Positions 55,595 to 64,000 of a DNA stretch of 64,000 bases are shown here, piece after piece. The DNA is taken from assembly GCF_003797775.2 (NCBI RefSeq), contig NZ_CP060725.1, positions 2,660,001 to 2,724,000 on the forward strand, read 5' to 3'. Numbering within the stretch: the stretch's first letter is position 1; every line of letters begins with the position of its first letter. Source of the stretch: Sphingopyxis sp. OPL5 (GTDB lineage Bacteria; Pseudomonadota; Alphaproteobacteria; Sphingomonadales; Sphingomonadaceae). The notes below the pieces were generated by a model that ran no database searches, had not been told where the DNA came from, and saw nothing but the letters and a program-made list of their open reading frames with translations. A program made the position numbers and the translations under genes.

Positions 55595-57114
55595 TCGGCC
55601 GCCGCCGCGTCGCTCTTGGCCTTGCTCCGATCGCGCATCGCTTCGAGCTGGTTCAGTAAGTCCTCGCCGCCGCCGCCGTGTGGGTCGAAGGCGACCGACT
55701 TTGCCAGCTTGATGGCCGGTTCGAAATCGCCCTTGTTGGCGAGAGAAAAGGCATATTCCATGCGCAGCTGGATATCCTCGGGCGCCAGCGAAAAGGCCTG
55801 CGCAAGCCCCTGGATGGCGATGTCGGGCGGCATTACGCCCTGATCGACGAAGCTTCGGAAATAGGCGTAGAGCGGTACCGGGTCGTCGGGATTGGTGCGA
55901 TTGGCATGCGCGATCGGCTTGCGCACCTCGCGCCAGGCGGCGGCGGTGAAATCATTCTTCTTGTCCATGTCGAGCGCCAGCAGCCGGCCGAGCAGGACAT
56001 TGGCGCGGACATGATCGGCGTCGAGCGCCAGCGCCTTGTCGGTCGCCGCCCGCACGGCGGCCAGATCGCGCTCTTCCTCGTCGATCTCCCATTCGGCCAT
56101 CGCCAGCTCGAACCAGGCATTGGCATGGCCGGGGTGCAGTGCGGTCAGCCCCCGCAACTGGTCGCGCACCCTGACAAGGCGTTCCTTGTCGCGGCTCGCG
56201 CTCATCCGTTCGAGCCGCAGATCGATCAGCGCATCTTCGGCCGCCACCAGCGGCGTGATCGCGATATTGCCGGGGATAGCGATCGGTTCGAGCGAGGTGC
56301 GATAGGTGAGCGGGCGCAGGGTGTAGCGATTAAGATCCTTGTCGAGCTGCGCGAGATCGCCGAACGCCTCGACCGCCGCCTTCTTCGCCTCCTCGCCGCG
56401 ATTGATCGCTTCGATATATTTGGTGAGCTGCCCGGCGCGCGAGGCGTCGTTGTAGAGCATGTGCGTCAGGATCCACGAGCGTCCGTAATAGACGTCGACC
56501 TGGCCCGAATTGCGCATCGCGCCGGGCTGGACGAACAGCAGTTTCTCGGCCGGTATCTTCGGCATTTCGAGCAGGCCATAGGCGCGGCCATAGGCTGGCC
56601 GGCCGATTTCGGCCTTGCCCTCGCGGTTGAAATCGACGGTCGAATAATATTCGGCGAAGCCCTCGATGAACCATGCGGGGAAGGCCGCATGGACATAGCG
56701 TTTCATGAAATGATGGCCATATTCGTGAAACAGGGTCTGCTGCGATTGCGGGGTGCCCAGGCCGCCGCCCAGATCCTCGCGATGCGACACGGCAAAGCTG
56801 CCTTCGGGGTCGGGGCTGTAAAAACCGGCGATCGACGAACCGCGCTTGCCCGACATCAGTCGCCCGGCATCCTCGGCACGGGGCAGGAGGTAGATGGTCA
56901 GCCGGTTCGGCTCCTTGCCCCCCGGCACCTTGAAGCGAAAGCGCAGCGTCGCATCGAAGCGTTGCAGATTCTCCGCGAAATCGCGCAGCGACCGCTCATT
57001 GCCCTCGCTGTAGATGATGAAATTGTCGGTGTCGGCGCGCAGCCATTTGGCCTGTGCGCCCGTCGCCGCCAGCGCCGCGATCAGCGCCAGCGCCGCCATT
57101 GCCCCCTTATGCAT
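55591..57114 (-). CDS. Secreted HExxH metalloprotease-like protein with TPR tail (upstream paralogue)
   Basis: A 507-residue protein with a signal peptide (cut after AQA). The zinc motif HEYGHH is at 130-135 (TLFHEYGHHFM), and Glu151 in AWFIEGFAEYYS is the likely third ligand. The rest, from about 210, is helical with TPR-like repeats (EWEIDEEERDLAAVRAATDKAL). It parallels its neighbour in length and layout but with modest residue identity. It is first gene of the pair, overlapping the second by 4 bases. Both belong to a poorly described family. Confidence 0.78.
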   Translation of the reverse strand: MHKGAMAALALIAALAATGAQAKWLRADTDNFIIYSEGNERSLRDFAENLQRFDATLRFRFKVPGGKEPNRLTIYLLPRAEDAGRLMSGKRGSSIAGFYSPDPEGSFAVSHREDLGGGLGTPQSQQTLFHEYGHHFMKRYVHAAFPAWFIEGFAEYYSTVDFNREGKAEIGRPAYGRAYGLLEMPKIPAEKLLFVQPGAMRNSGQVDVYYGRSWILTHMLYNDASRAGQLTKYIEAINRGEEAKKAAVEAFGDLAQLDKDLNRYTLRPLTYRTSLEPIAIPGNIAITPLVAAEDALIDLRLERMSASRDKERLVRVRDQLRGLTALHPGHANAWFELAMAEWEIDEEERDLAAVRAATDKALALDADHVRANVLLGRLLALDMDKKNDFTAAAWREVRKPIAHANRTNPDDPVPLYAYFRSFVDQGVMPPDIAIQGLAQAFSLAPEDIQLRMEYAFSLANKGDFEPAIKLAKSVAFDPHGGGGEDLLNQLEAMRDRSKAKSDAAAAE

Positions 57115-57187
57115 GTCTCATCCCCCGGCACACCCCTCTGCCCGGCCATGCTGCCAAGCAGGCGGCGGGCTGTAAAGCCCTGACCCG

Positions 57188-59356
57188 TCAAACGAAACTA
57201 TAGGGGTCGATGTCGATCGCCAGCCGCGCCTTCGACGGCCAGTCGATCTGGCCGACCCACTCGCGGATCGTGCCTTGCAGGTCGAAGCTGCGCGGCGCGT
57301 GGAGCAACAGGCGGAAACGGTGGCGGCCGCGCAGCATCGCGAGCGGGGCGGGGGCGGGGCCATAGACGGCAAGACCCTCGGCGACCGGGGCTTTCTGCCC
57401 CAGCCGCTGCGCGACGCCGCGCGCGACTTCGATATCCTCCGACGAAATCACCAGCGCGGCGAAGCGGCCATAGGGCGGGGCGCCGGCGTGCTTTCGCGCC
57501 GCGGCCTCGGCGGCATAGAAACCGTCGCGGTCGTTCGCGACCAGCGCCGCCATCACCGGCGCGTCGGGCACACGCGTCTGGATCAGTACCTCGCCGGGCT
57601 TCACCCCGCGCCCGGCGCGCCCCGCGACCTGCGCGATCTGCTGGAAGGTGCGCTCCGACGCGCGCAGGTCGCCGCCGTCGAGCCCGAGGTCGGCGTCGAC
57701 CACCCCGACGAGGGTGAGGTTCGGGAAATGATAGCCCTTGGTGACGAGCTGGGTGCCGATGATGATGTCGACCAGCCCGCCCTCGACATTGTCGACGAAT
57801 TCTGCGGCTTTGGCGGGCGACCAGAGCGTATCGCTGGTGACGATCGCGACGCGTGCCTCAGGGAAACGCAGGCGCACCTCGTCAGCGACGCGTTCGACCC
57901 CGGGTCCGCAGGCGACGAGGCTGTCCTCATCCTCGCATTCGGGGCACAGTCGCGGCGGCGGCATGACATGGCCGCAATGATGGCAGGCAAGGCGGTGGAC
58001 GAGCCGGTGCTCGACCATCCACGCGGTGCAGTTCGGGCACTGGATGCGGTGGCCGCAGGTGCGGCACAAGGTCAGCGGCGCGAAGCCGCGGCGATTGAGG
58101 AACAGCAGGCTCTGCTCGCCCTTGGCAAGCCGGTCCGCAAGCGCGTCGACGAGCGGCGGCGCGAGCCAGGTGCCGCGATCGGGCGGGTCCTGCCGCATGT
58201 CGATCGCGGCGAGATCGGGCAGCGTCGCGCCGCCGAAGCGCGCGGGCAGCTGGATATGGCGATAGCGCCCCGCCTCGACCATCGCGAGGCTTTCGAGCGC
58301 CGGGGTCGCACTCGCGAGGACCACCGGCAGCCCTTCGAAATGCCCGCGCATCACCGCGACGTCGCGCGCGTGATAATGGACGCCATCCTCCTGCTTGAAG
58401 CTTGTTTCATGCGCTTCGTCGACGACGATCACGCCGAGCTTGGCGTAGGGCAGGAACAGTGCCGAGCGCGCGCCGATGACGATGCGCGCGTCACCGTTCG
58501 CGATGGCATGCCAGGCGCGGCGGCGCTCGGCCGAGCGGAGGCCTGAATGCCACCCAACCGGCTCGCAGCCGAAGCGCGCCGCAAAGCGGGTCAACATCGG
58601 CTCGGTCAGCGCGATTTCGGGGAGTAGCACCAGCGCCTGCTTGCCCGCGTCGATCGCGGCGGCGATCGCCTCCATATAGACTTCGGTCTTGCCCGACCCG
58701 GTGACCCCGTCGAGCAGCAGCGTCTCGAATTTTTCGGCTGCCACCGCCGCGATCAGCCGCGCCGCCGCCGCTGTCTGTTCGTCCGACAGGTCGGGCGGCG
58801 CGAAGGCCGAATCGGGAGCGGGATAAGGCGCGTCGGCCGAAACCGCGACCGCCTCGAGCGCGCCGCTGTTCACCAGCCCGCGCACCACCGCCTCGCTGAC
58901 CTCGGCGAGCGCCGCGAGTTCGCGCACCGTGCCCTGCGAGCGGCCGATCATGTCGAGCGCGACCGTCCGCTGCGGGGTCATCCGCTTGGGCAGCTCACCC
59001 GTCGCGCGATATTCGATGATCGGGCGCCGCGCATCGGCGAAGGCGACCCCGGGCAGCACCATGCGCAGCACCGACCCCGGCGGCGCGAGATAATAGTCGC
59101 TCGTCCATTCGACCAGCTTGCGCAAGGGTGCCTGCACCGGCGGTACCGGCACCACCTCGAATAAATTGCGCAGCCGGTTGTCGCCGACCGGATCGGGGGC
59201 ACCGAAGCTTTGGTCCTCCCAGATCACCCCGCCGAGTCGGCGAGGCCCGAGCGGCGCGACGACGACGCTGCCGAGCGCGGCCTCCATGCCATAAGGCACC
59301 CGGTAATCGAGCGGGCCGAGCGCGGCGGTGAGGAGCAGGGTGCGGGCACGGGTCAT
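57188..59356 (-). CDS. priA: Primosomal replication restart helicase PriA
   Basis: A 722-residue protein from ATG 59356; the longer frame to 59437 has no family support. N-terminal DNA-binding domain, then a helicase with Walker A GVTGSGKTEVY, VVDEAHETSFKQEDGVHYHARD, and FLNRRGFAPLTLC. The zinc-binding block has eight Cys (CRTCGHRIQCPNC and CHHCGH...LCPECEDE). Late motifs LGTQLVTKGYHFP and VAGRAGRGVKPGEVLIQT are helicase motifs V-VI. It loads DnaB at stalled forks. Normal length. Confidence 0.97.
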   Translation of the reverse strand: MTRARTLLLTAALGPLDYRVPYGMEAALGSVVVAPLGPRRLGGVIWEDQSFGAPDPVGDNRLRNLFEVVPVPPVQAPLRKLVEWTSDYYLAPPGSVLRMVLPGVAFADARRPIIEYRATGELPKRMTPQRTVALDMIGRSQGTVRELAALAEVSEAVVRGLVNSGALEAVAVSADAPYPAPDSAFAPPDLSDEQTAAAARLIAAVAAEKFETLLLDGVTGSGKTEVYMEAIAAAIDAGKQALVLLPEIALTEPMLTRFAARFGCEPVGWHSGLRSAERRRAWHAIANGDARIVIGARSALFLPYAKLGVIVVDEAHETSFKQEDGVHYHARDVAVMRGHFEGLPVVLASATPALESLAMVEAGRYRHIQLPARFGGATLPDLAAIDMRQDPPDRGTWLAPPLVDALADRLAKGEQSLLFLNRRGFAPLTLCRTCGHRIQCPNCTAWMVEHRLVHRLACHHCGHVMPPPRLCPECEDEDSLVACGPGVERVADEVRLRFPEARVAIVTSDTLWSPAKAAEFVDNVEGGLVDIIIGTQLVTKGYHFPNLTLVGVVDADLGLDGGDLRASERTFQQIAQVAGRAGRGVKPGEVLIQTRVPDAPVMAALVANDRDGFYAAEAAARKHAGAPPYGRFAALVISSEDIEVARGVAQRLGQKAPVAEGLAVYGPAPAPLAMLRGRHRFRLLLHAPRSFDLQGTIREWVGQIDWPSKARLAIDIDPYSFV

Positions 59357-59524
59357 GGGGTCGGGCAGGATATAGGGCTGCCGGTAAAATAGGAAAGCGG
59401 TGTGGAGGGTGACAGTCGATGGCGTCTGCCTTGCCAAGGGATAGATTTATCAATTCTTCCCCGAATCACCGGGAGCACCTACGTTCGGGAGCTAGATTTT
59501 CTCAAGCTGAGTGGGGAGGTTCGG

Positions 59525-59833
59525 ATGACCAGTTATGTGATGAAGGATGCGAATCCGGACGATTTTGACACGATTTATGCCACCCATCCCGCCTTACCGG
59601 ACACCTACATTGGATATGCGTTGGACGATGGAACGCTACATCGCGTACCCGTCGTACTATGGGCTGTATTATCAAATGGCTCACCTGAGCCGATATCAAT
59701 GGATGGCGTCTGGGGTGGAACAAGCCAAGATAACAATTTCGTGATTTTTCCTGACGGGCACTGCGCACGCTACGAGCAATGTTGGGATACGATTGAGGAG
59801 GCTATTGCAGCGTTACGCAAAAAGTCGGCTTAG
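59525..59833 (+). CDS. Small orphan protein in an AT-richer patch
   Basis: A 102-residue protein from ATG 59525 preceded by GGGGAGG; an earlier ATG at 59402 extends through the priA start. It has no signal or transmembrane segment, and low-complexity is absent. It contains MKDANPDDFDTIYATHPALPDTYIGYALDDGT-type (short pieces: PDDFDTIYATHPALPD, YIGYALDDGTL) and ends EEAIAALRKKSA. Codon use is visibly more AT-rich than the neighbours. It resembles an inserted gene and might belong to contact-dependent immunity or to an orphan immunity protein, which is speculative. Confidence 0.55.
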   Translation: MTSYVMKDANPDDFDTIYATHPALPDTYIGYALDDGTLHRVPVVLWAVLSNGSPEPISMDGVWGGTSQDNNFVIFPDGHCARYEQCWDTIEEAIAALRKKSA

Positions 59834-60918
59834 CCGGTCACCAGCGCCGCCTTCTTCGCTGGGCGCTTCGCGGGCTTCGGACGCCTGAACCAGAAGCTCC
59901 ACACCGCGAAGCTGCCGAGCATAGTCATCGCGAGGCCGGAGAGCGTCATCAATATCCGCCAGCTCCAGCCGCCGACCTTCGATGCATGGATCGGGAAGGC
60001 CATGTTGAACGCCTGCGCGCCGCCGGGCATCGCCAGCGCATCGCGCGCGCCGAGCACTTCGCCCGTCGCGGCGTCGAACCACAATGTCGAACGGCCGTTG
60101 GGCAACCATTCGGCCTGCTGGCGCATCCGCAGCATGATCGCGTCGCCGGGCTTGCGCGGCAGCGACAGGATGCGGAACTCGGCATCGGGAAAGCGCCGTC
60201 GCGCTTCGGTCAGCATCATGGCATAATCGGGTTTCGCGGCGAGCGGGCCGCCGCTGTATTTCGGCGGCTCGATCGCCCTGGCGGCCTCGACCGGCGATCC
60301 GAAGGGGGCGATCATCACCATCGCAAAGGGACGGAAGATCATCATCGTGCCGGTGACGACCGAGATCAGCAACAGCGGTGCCATGACCACGCCCAGGTCG
60401 CGATGCTGCATCACGATCGCGGGGCGGCTCATCCGCTTCGGCCACAGCCGCAGCCTGAAGGTCTTTCGCGTCCGCCACCACAGGACGACGCCTGAAATCA
60501 CGAAGAACAGGCCGGCCAGCCCGGCGATGCCGATCACCCATTCGCCGCTGTCGCCCGCGAACAGATGATGATGGAAATCAAAGATCCACAGCTCGGGCCG
60601 CTCCCACTGGCTCGCCCAGCGTGTGACGACCTCGCCCGACTGGCTGGCATAGGCGCCCGCCTCCTTGCCGAAGCGGAGCTGGTGGAGCCCGAAACGCTCG
60701 TCGGCATAGATGATGCCCTGTGCGCCGGGCATCGCCATCAGTCGCTCGGTCGTCGCGGCGACCGTGGGCAGGTCGCCGCGTAGTGCGTCGCCGGTGCCCG
60801 GCAGCCCGATCCACAGATGCTCATAGAGCAGGATCGTGCCCGACAGCCCGAGCAGCGCGAGGACGAGGCCGAGCAGGCCCCCGGTCCAGCGATGGAGGGT
60901 GTCGAGCAGCGTCATCAT
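59830..60918 (-). CDS. PepSY-associated membrane protein (iron-uptake type)
   Basis: A 362-residue protein from ATG 60918 (one base after the TonB receptor stop). It has four transmembrane helices: WTGGLLGLVLALLGLSGTILLYE near 10-32, ISGVVLWW near 155, LLLISVVTGTMMIFRPF near 200 and a final ILMTLSGLAMTMLGSFAVW. The conserved His residues (HRWTGG, FDFHHHLFAGD, VMQHRDLG) fit PepSY_TM haem-binding helices. Such proteins sit with siderophore receptors and are thought to reduce Fe(III). It is in an operon with the upstream receptor. Confidence 0.9.
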   Translation of the reverse strand: MMTLLDTLHRWTGGLLGLVLALLGLSGTILLYEHLWIGLPGTGDALRGDLPTVAATTERLMAMPGAQGIIYADERFGLHQLRFGKEAGAYASQSGEVVTRWASQWERPELWIFDFHHHLFAGDSGEWVIGIAGLAGLFFVISGVVLWWRTRKTFRLRLWPKRMSRPAIVMQHRDLGVVMAPLLLISVVTGTMMIFRPFAMVMIAPFGSPVEAARAIEPPKYSGGPLAAKPDYAMMLTEARRRFPDAEFRILSLPRKPGDAIMLRMRQQAEWLPNGRSTLWFDAATGEVLGARDALAMPGGAQAFNMAFPIHASKVGGWSWRILMTLSGLAMTMLGSFAVWSFWFRRPKPAKRPAKKAALVTG

Positions 60919-60919
60919 G

Positions 60920-63127
60920 TTAGAAGCGATAGTCCCAGCCAAGCGTGAAGGTTCGCCCGCGTCCCGCAAAGAAGGCAAGATTGTCGGTCGGCAGCCGCGT
61001 GTCGCTCGAATAGTCGATGTAGAATTTGTCGAACAGGTTCTGGACGCTCAGGCTGAGTCCGCCAAAGCCGGTCTGGTACCGGATGCTGGCATCGGTGAGG
61101 TTGTAGCCGCCGAAATTGTTGCGCTGGTCGGGGTTCACCTTGCCGTGGAAGCTCTTCGACAGGAAGAATTGCGTCTGCACCAGCGCCGAGAGAGGCCCCT
61201 TGTTGTAGCTCGCGTTGAGGTTCAGGCGGTCGGGCGAGATGTTGGTGCCATCGAGGTCGGTGTCGACGATCCCATCGGGGTTCGCGCTGTCGCTGTCATA
61301 CCGGCCCTGCAGATGCGCATAGCCGACGCCAAGCTTCAGCCCGTCGATCGGCATCGCGACGCGCAGGTTGAGTTCGAGCCCCTCGATTTCGACGCGTTGG
61401 CGCTGGACGTCGAAGATGCGGTCGGGCCGCGCGATGAGCAGCTGGCCCTTGTCGCTCGACGACCAGAAATAGGTCGCGCTGGCATCGAGCGGGCCGCGCT
61501 TCAACTCGACGCCGATCTCGCGGTTGTTCGATACGATCGGCGAGATGTCGAGGAAGCTGTCGAGGTCGACCCCGGTGCGGTTCACCGCGCGGGTGATGCG
61601 ACCGATGTCGGGCACGGTGAAGCCTTCGGCGTAGCTCGCATAGGCGCGGATGCCCGCCCATGGCTCGACGATCACGCCCCCGTTGATCAGCAGGTCCTGG
61701 AACTTGGGCTTGCCGCCCGCGACGTCGACGCCGCCATAGGTTGCGGCGCCGCAGTTGGTGGTGACGGTCGCCGAGCAGGCGACGAAGGTGGTCGAGGCGA
61801 GCGTGTGATAATCATCGATTTTGATCTTCACATTTTCCCAGCGCACCCCGCCCGCGAGGCGGACGAGACCGTCGAACAATTTGAGGTTCGCCTGGCCGAA
61901 GGGCGCGAGGCTGCGGAAATCGCTCGGCGGTACCCAGACGCGCCCGGTCGCGATCAGCGCCTGCTCGGTCTTGTCGACGAGCGCGTCGAAACCGACCGTG
62001 ACGGTCAGGTCCTCGAAGCCGGGGACCGCACGTTCATAGCTGAGCTTGGCACCCAGCTTGCGGCTGCGGTTCTGCGACTGGTCGAACAGCGTGCCGACGG
62101 GAGCGAGCGCGGGATCCTGAAAGGTCGCCTGTGTATTCACCTCGCCGCCAAAGGTGTCGCGGCTGCGGTTGAAGAAGATCTGGCTGACGAAATTGCCGCC
62201 GCCCACGTCGGTGTCGGTTAGCGACAGCGCGACGCTTTCGGTACGGTTCTGCGCCGCTTCGCCCGGCGGGGTGCCGCGCACCGCGCTGGTCGGCACGCCG
62301 GTCAGGCGGTTGCCGGCGAGCGCGACATAGTCGCCGTCGCCCTTGAGCTCGAAACGGCTGGCGGTCAGGTCGAGACGCGCCGTGGACGAAAGTTCGTAGC
62401 CGAGGCGCGCGAACAGCGAGAGCGTTTGCGAATCCTGCGTCTCGCCTTGCGTCAGGTTGATACCGATACGGCGGCCGTCGCCGTCGTAAAACGCGCCGCG
62501 CCTTTCGAATGCGGCGCCGACGGTCGCATCGAAGCGGCCGGCCTTATACTGGACGAGGCCCGCGACCTTGCCGCCCAGCCCGTCCTTGCTGAAGCCATCG
62601 TCGGCTGTGCCCTGCAGCAGGAAGCGACCACCGAGACCCTCGGTTCTCGGCGCGCCGACGGTGACCTGGTTGACGATGCCGCCGGTGCCGCCGACCCCTT
62701 GCAGCGCGTTCGACCCATAGATCAGCTCGACGCGGTCGATGAAGAAGCCGTCGATGGTGAAGCCATCGCGACTGCCGTCGCGCATCGGGGTCGACTGCGG
62801 GATGCCGTTGATCGCATAGAGCGGCGAGCGGCCGCGCAGCGTCTCGCCCGCGCCCGAGAGCTTCTGGCGCGTCGGTGAGAAACTGGGGGTCAGGCTCGAT
62901 ACCGCGTCGGTGATCGATCCCGATATCGCGATCTGCTGGTCGAGCGTGTCCTTGCCGATGATGTCGATGGTCAGCGGCAGGGCGTTCGGCGGCAAGATGG
63001 TGCGCGCCGCTGTGACGACGATCGTGTCTTCACCTGTCCCCTTGTCGGTCGCGGTGTCGTCCTGCGCGACGGCGGGGAAGGACAGCATGGTGCAAGCCAG
63101 CATGGCGGCGGCAAATTTGCGATTCAT
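60920..63127 (-). CDS. TonB-dependent siderophore receptor
   Basis: A 735-residue protein from ATG 63127 with AGGAG ahead; the open frame to 63241 extends into the control region. Signal peptide (cut after AVAQ), TonB box-like DTIVVTAARTIL, a plug with SSLTPSFSPTRQKLSGAGETLRGRSPLYAINGIPQ, and a barrel ending FTLGWDYRF (terminal Phe). The Fur-like site upstream and the PepSY partner downstream indicate iron or siderophore uptake. The exact ligand is not known. Confidence 0.93.
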   Translation of the reverse strand: MNRKFAAAMLACTMLSFPAVAQDDTATDKGTGEDTIVVTAARTILPPNALPLTIDIIGKDTLDQQIAISGSITDAVSSLTPSFSPTRQKLSGAGETLRGRSPLYAINGIPQSTPMRDGSRDGFTIDGFFIDRVELIYGSNALQGVGGTGGIVNQVTVGAPRTEGLGGRFLLQGTADDGFSKDGLGGKVAGLVQYKAGRFDATVGAAFERRGAFYDGDGRRIGINLTQGETQDSQTLSLFARLGYELSSTARLDLTASRFELKGDGDYVALAGNRLTGVPTSAVRGTPPGEAAQNRTESVALSLTDTDVGGGNFVSQIFFNRSRDTFGGEVNTQATFQDPALAPVGTLFDQSQNRSRKLGAKLSYERAVPGFEDLTVTVGFDALVDKTEQALIATGRVWVPPSDFRSLAPFGQANLKLFDGLVRLAGGVRWENVKIKIDDYHTLASTTFVACSATVTTNCGAATYGGVDVAGGKPKFQDLLINGGVIVEPWAGIRAYASYAEGFTVPDIGRITRAVNRTGVDLDSFLDISPIVSNNREIGVELKRGPLDASATYFWSSSDKGQLLIARPDRIFDVQRQRVEIEGLELNLRVAMPIDGLKLGVGYAHLQGRYDSDSANPDGIVDTDLDGTNISPDRLNLNASYNKGPLSALVQTQFFLSKSFHGKVNPDQRNNFGGYNLTDASIRYQTGFGGLSLSVQNLFDKFYIDYSSDTRLPTDNLAFFAGRGRTFTLGWDYRF

Positions 63128-63155
63128 TCTCAGCTCCTGTTTGCAAGAGCCGCTA

Positions 63156-63172
63156 ATGCGAATGATTTGCAT
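63156..63172 (-). promoter_or_regulatory. Fur-like box upstream of the siderophore receptor
   Basis: ATGCGAATGATTTGCAT is a 17-base near-perfect palindrome with the core GAATGATT, close to Fur/iron boxes of alphaproteobacteria. It lies 29 bases ahead of the receptor start. Confidence 0.6.
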
Positions 63173-63270
63173 AGGCAAGAGAAAAGCCCGAAGAATCGCT
63201 TGGCAGGCGGCTTTGTCGCCGGGCCGTGGAAAATTGGCCACACCAGGGAAAGCGCGCTATCAGCCTGACC

Positions 63271-64000
63271 ATGCGCGAGAAGGAACTGCGTTTCGCCTTG
63301 ATTTGCTACGGCGGCATCAGCCTCGCCGTCTATATGCACGGCATCACCAAGGAGGTGTGGCGGCTCGCCGCGGCGTCGCGCGCCTTCCACGACGGCGGTC
63401 CGCTCAGCGGCGTCGGGACTGTCTATCGCGACCTGCTCGCGTCCATCGCCGAACGCAGCACCATCCGCCTGCGCGTGCTCGCCGACATCGTCGCGGGCGC
63501 CAGCGCGGGCGGGATCAACGGTATCTTCCTCGCACGCGCACTCGCCACCGGCCAGTCGCTCGACCCGCTCACCGACCTGTGGCTCGACGATGCCGACGTC
63601 GATCATCTGATCGACCCCGACGCGCGGCCTTTGTCGGCGGCGACCAAATTCTGGGCGGTGCCGATCGCCGGCTGGATGATGAAGAAGCGCGGCAATGTCA
63701 TCGACCGCACGGTGGGCGAAGGCGCGCAGGACGAGGTGCGCGCGAAGCTGTCGCGCTTCGTGCGGGCGCGCTGGTTCGAACCGCCCTTCGGTGGCGAGAC
63801 CTTTTCGAACCTGCTCCTCGATGCCTTCGACGCGATGGACCAAGGGCCGCGCGGACCCGCGCTGGTGCCGGCGGGGCAGCCCGTCGACCTGTTCGTTTCG
63901 GTCACCGATTTTGCCGGCCACCGCGTCTCGCTGTCGCTCAACAGCCCGCCGCGCGTGACCGAGGACGAGCATCGCCTGATTCTCCATTTCCGTCAGGACA
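63271..64000 (+). CDS. Patatin-like phospholipase family protein (partial, 5' end)
   Basis: The first 243 codons of a gene running off the window edge. CYGGISLAVYMHGITKE near the N-terminus is typical of the patatin-related (DUF3376-like) family, with the nucleophile elbow ADIVAGASAGGINGIFLARAL (GASAG) about 65-85 residues in. Patatin enzymes use a Ser/Asp dyad and cut acyl chains from lipids. The catalytic Asp is not yet in view. No Shine-Dalgarno sequence is clear before the ATG, so the start is the best available one. Confidence 0.85.
   Translation, partial: MREKELRFALICYGGISLAVYMHGITKEVWRLAAASRAFHDGGPLSGVGTVYRDLLASIAERSTIRLRVLADIVAGASAGGINGIFLARALATGQSLDPLTDLWLDDADVDHLIDPDARPLSAATKFWAVPIAGWMMKKRGNVIDRTVGEGAQDEVRAKLSRFVRARWFEPPFGGETFSNLLLDAFDAMDQGPRGPALVPAGQPVDLFVSVTDFAGHRVSLSLNSPPRVTEDEHRLILHFRQD

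Overview
The window is a GC-rich, gene-dense stretch of an alphaproteobacterial chromosome, most likely from a sphingomonad and probably close to Sphingopyxis. This is inferred from the C-terminal form of Aat (ending QLLTNTS), NDUFA12, DUF2155 and DUF3297 neighbours, the F1-only atpHAGDC cluster, a large share of TonB-dependent receptors, and several families of short palindromic intergenic repeats that I associate with sphingomonads. I see no rRNA, tRNA, CRISPR array, phage or transposase. The genome looks like housekeeping chromosome with small accessory inserts.

Layout. 1-1.6 kb: tail of an RND efflux pump with its outer-membrane lipoprotein. 1.9-3.4 kb: a three-gene operon of membrane protein, ECF sigma factor and small membrane protein. 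3.5-7.4 kb (minus): flotillin/YqiK-like and YqiJ-like membrane pair, then a MASE1-GGDEF diguanylate cyclase. 7.5-9.4 kb: TelA/XpaC-like pair. 9.5-11.7 kb: SBF-type transporter, then a CcdA-like/thioredoxin-like redox pair. 11.9-14.0 kb: nucleosidase, M15 peptidase-like protein and an oxygenase-like protein. 14.0-17.1 kb: a regulator-cydA-cydB operon for cytochrome bd (CIO type), whose promoter lies on a perfect 26-bp palindrome; typA is divergent from it.

19.2-22.2 kb: a pyrimidine-catabolic rut cluster in the order rutB-C-D-A. 22.2-29.9 kb: small secreted protein, hemerythrin, a 977-residue secreted TPR/CHAT protein divergent from a TonB-dependent receptor, DUF3297 and a secreted CHAP hydrolase. 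30.0-34.2 kb: GGDEF/EAL protein and fatty acyl-AMP ligase. 34.4-39.2 kb: recX, DUF192 lipoprotein, complex I NDUFA12, DUF2155 (overlapping aat tail-to-tail by about 0.2 kb), a lipoprotein-type methyltransferase, and a 2OG oxygenase. 39.2-45.8 kb: cpaF and the F1 ATP synthase operon.

45.9-54.1 kb: hydrolases, a trypsin-like protease with a membrane anchor, DUF2306, DUF1203, ada and an ICL/PEP-mutase family enzyme. 54.1-57.1 kb: two tandem, paralogous, secreted HExxH-TPR proteins. 57.2-59.4 kb: priA. 59.5 kb: a small AT-richer orphan gene. 59.8-63.1 kb: an iron-type TonB receptor with a PepSY membrane partner and a Fur-like box. 63.3 kb to end: start of a patatin-like protein.

Functional threads are respiration and energy (cydAB, NDUFA12, atp), envelope biology (efflux, flotillin, CHAP, M15, HExxH pair, CHAT), c-di-GMP signalling (two proteins) and metal or nutrient uptake (two TonB receptors, PepSY). 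The least explained items are the HExxH pair, the CHAT protein, the ECF triad and the overlap between aat and DUF2155. Start sites were moved from the longest open frame whenever a Shine-Dalgarno sequence, a signal peptide or family length supported a later start.
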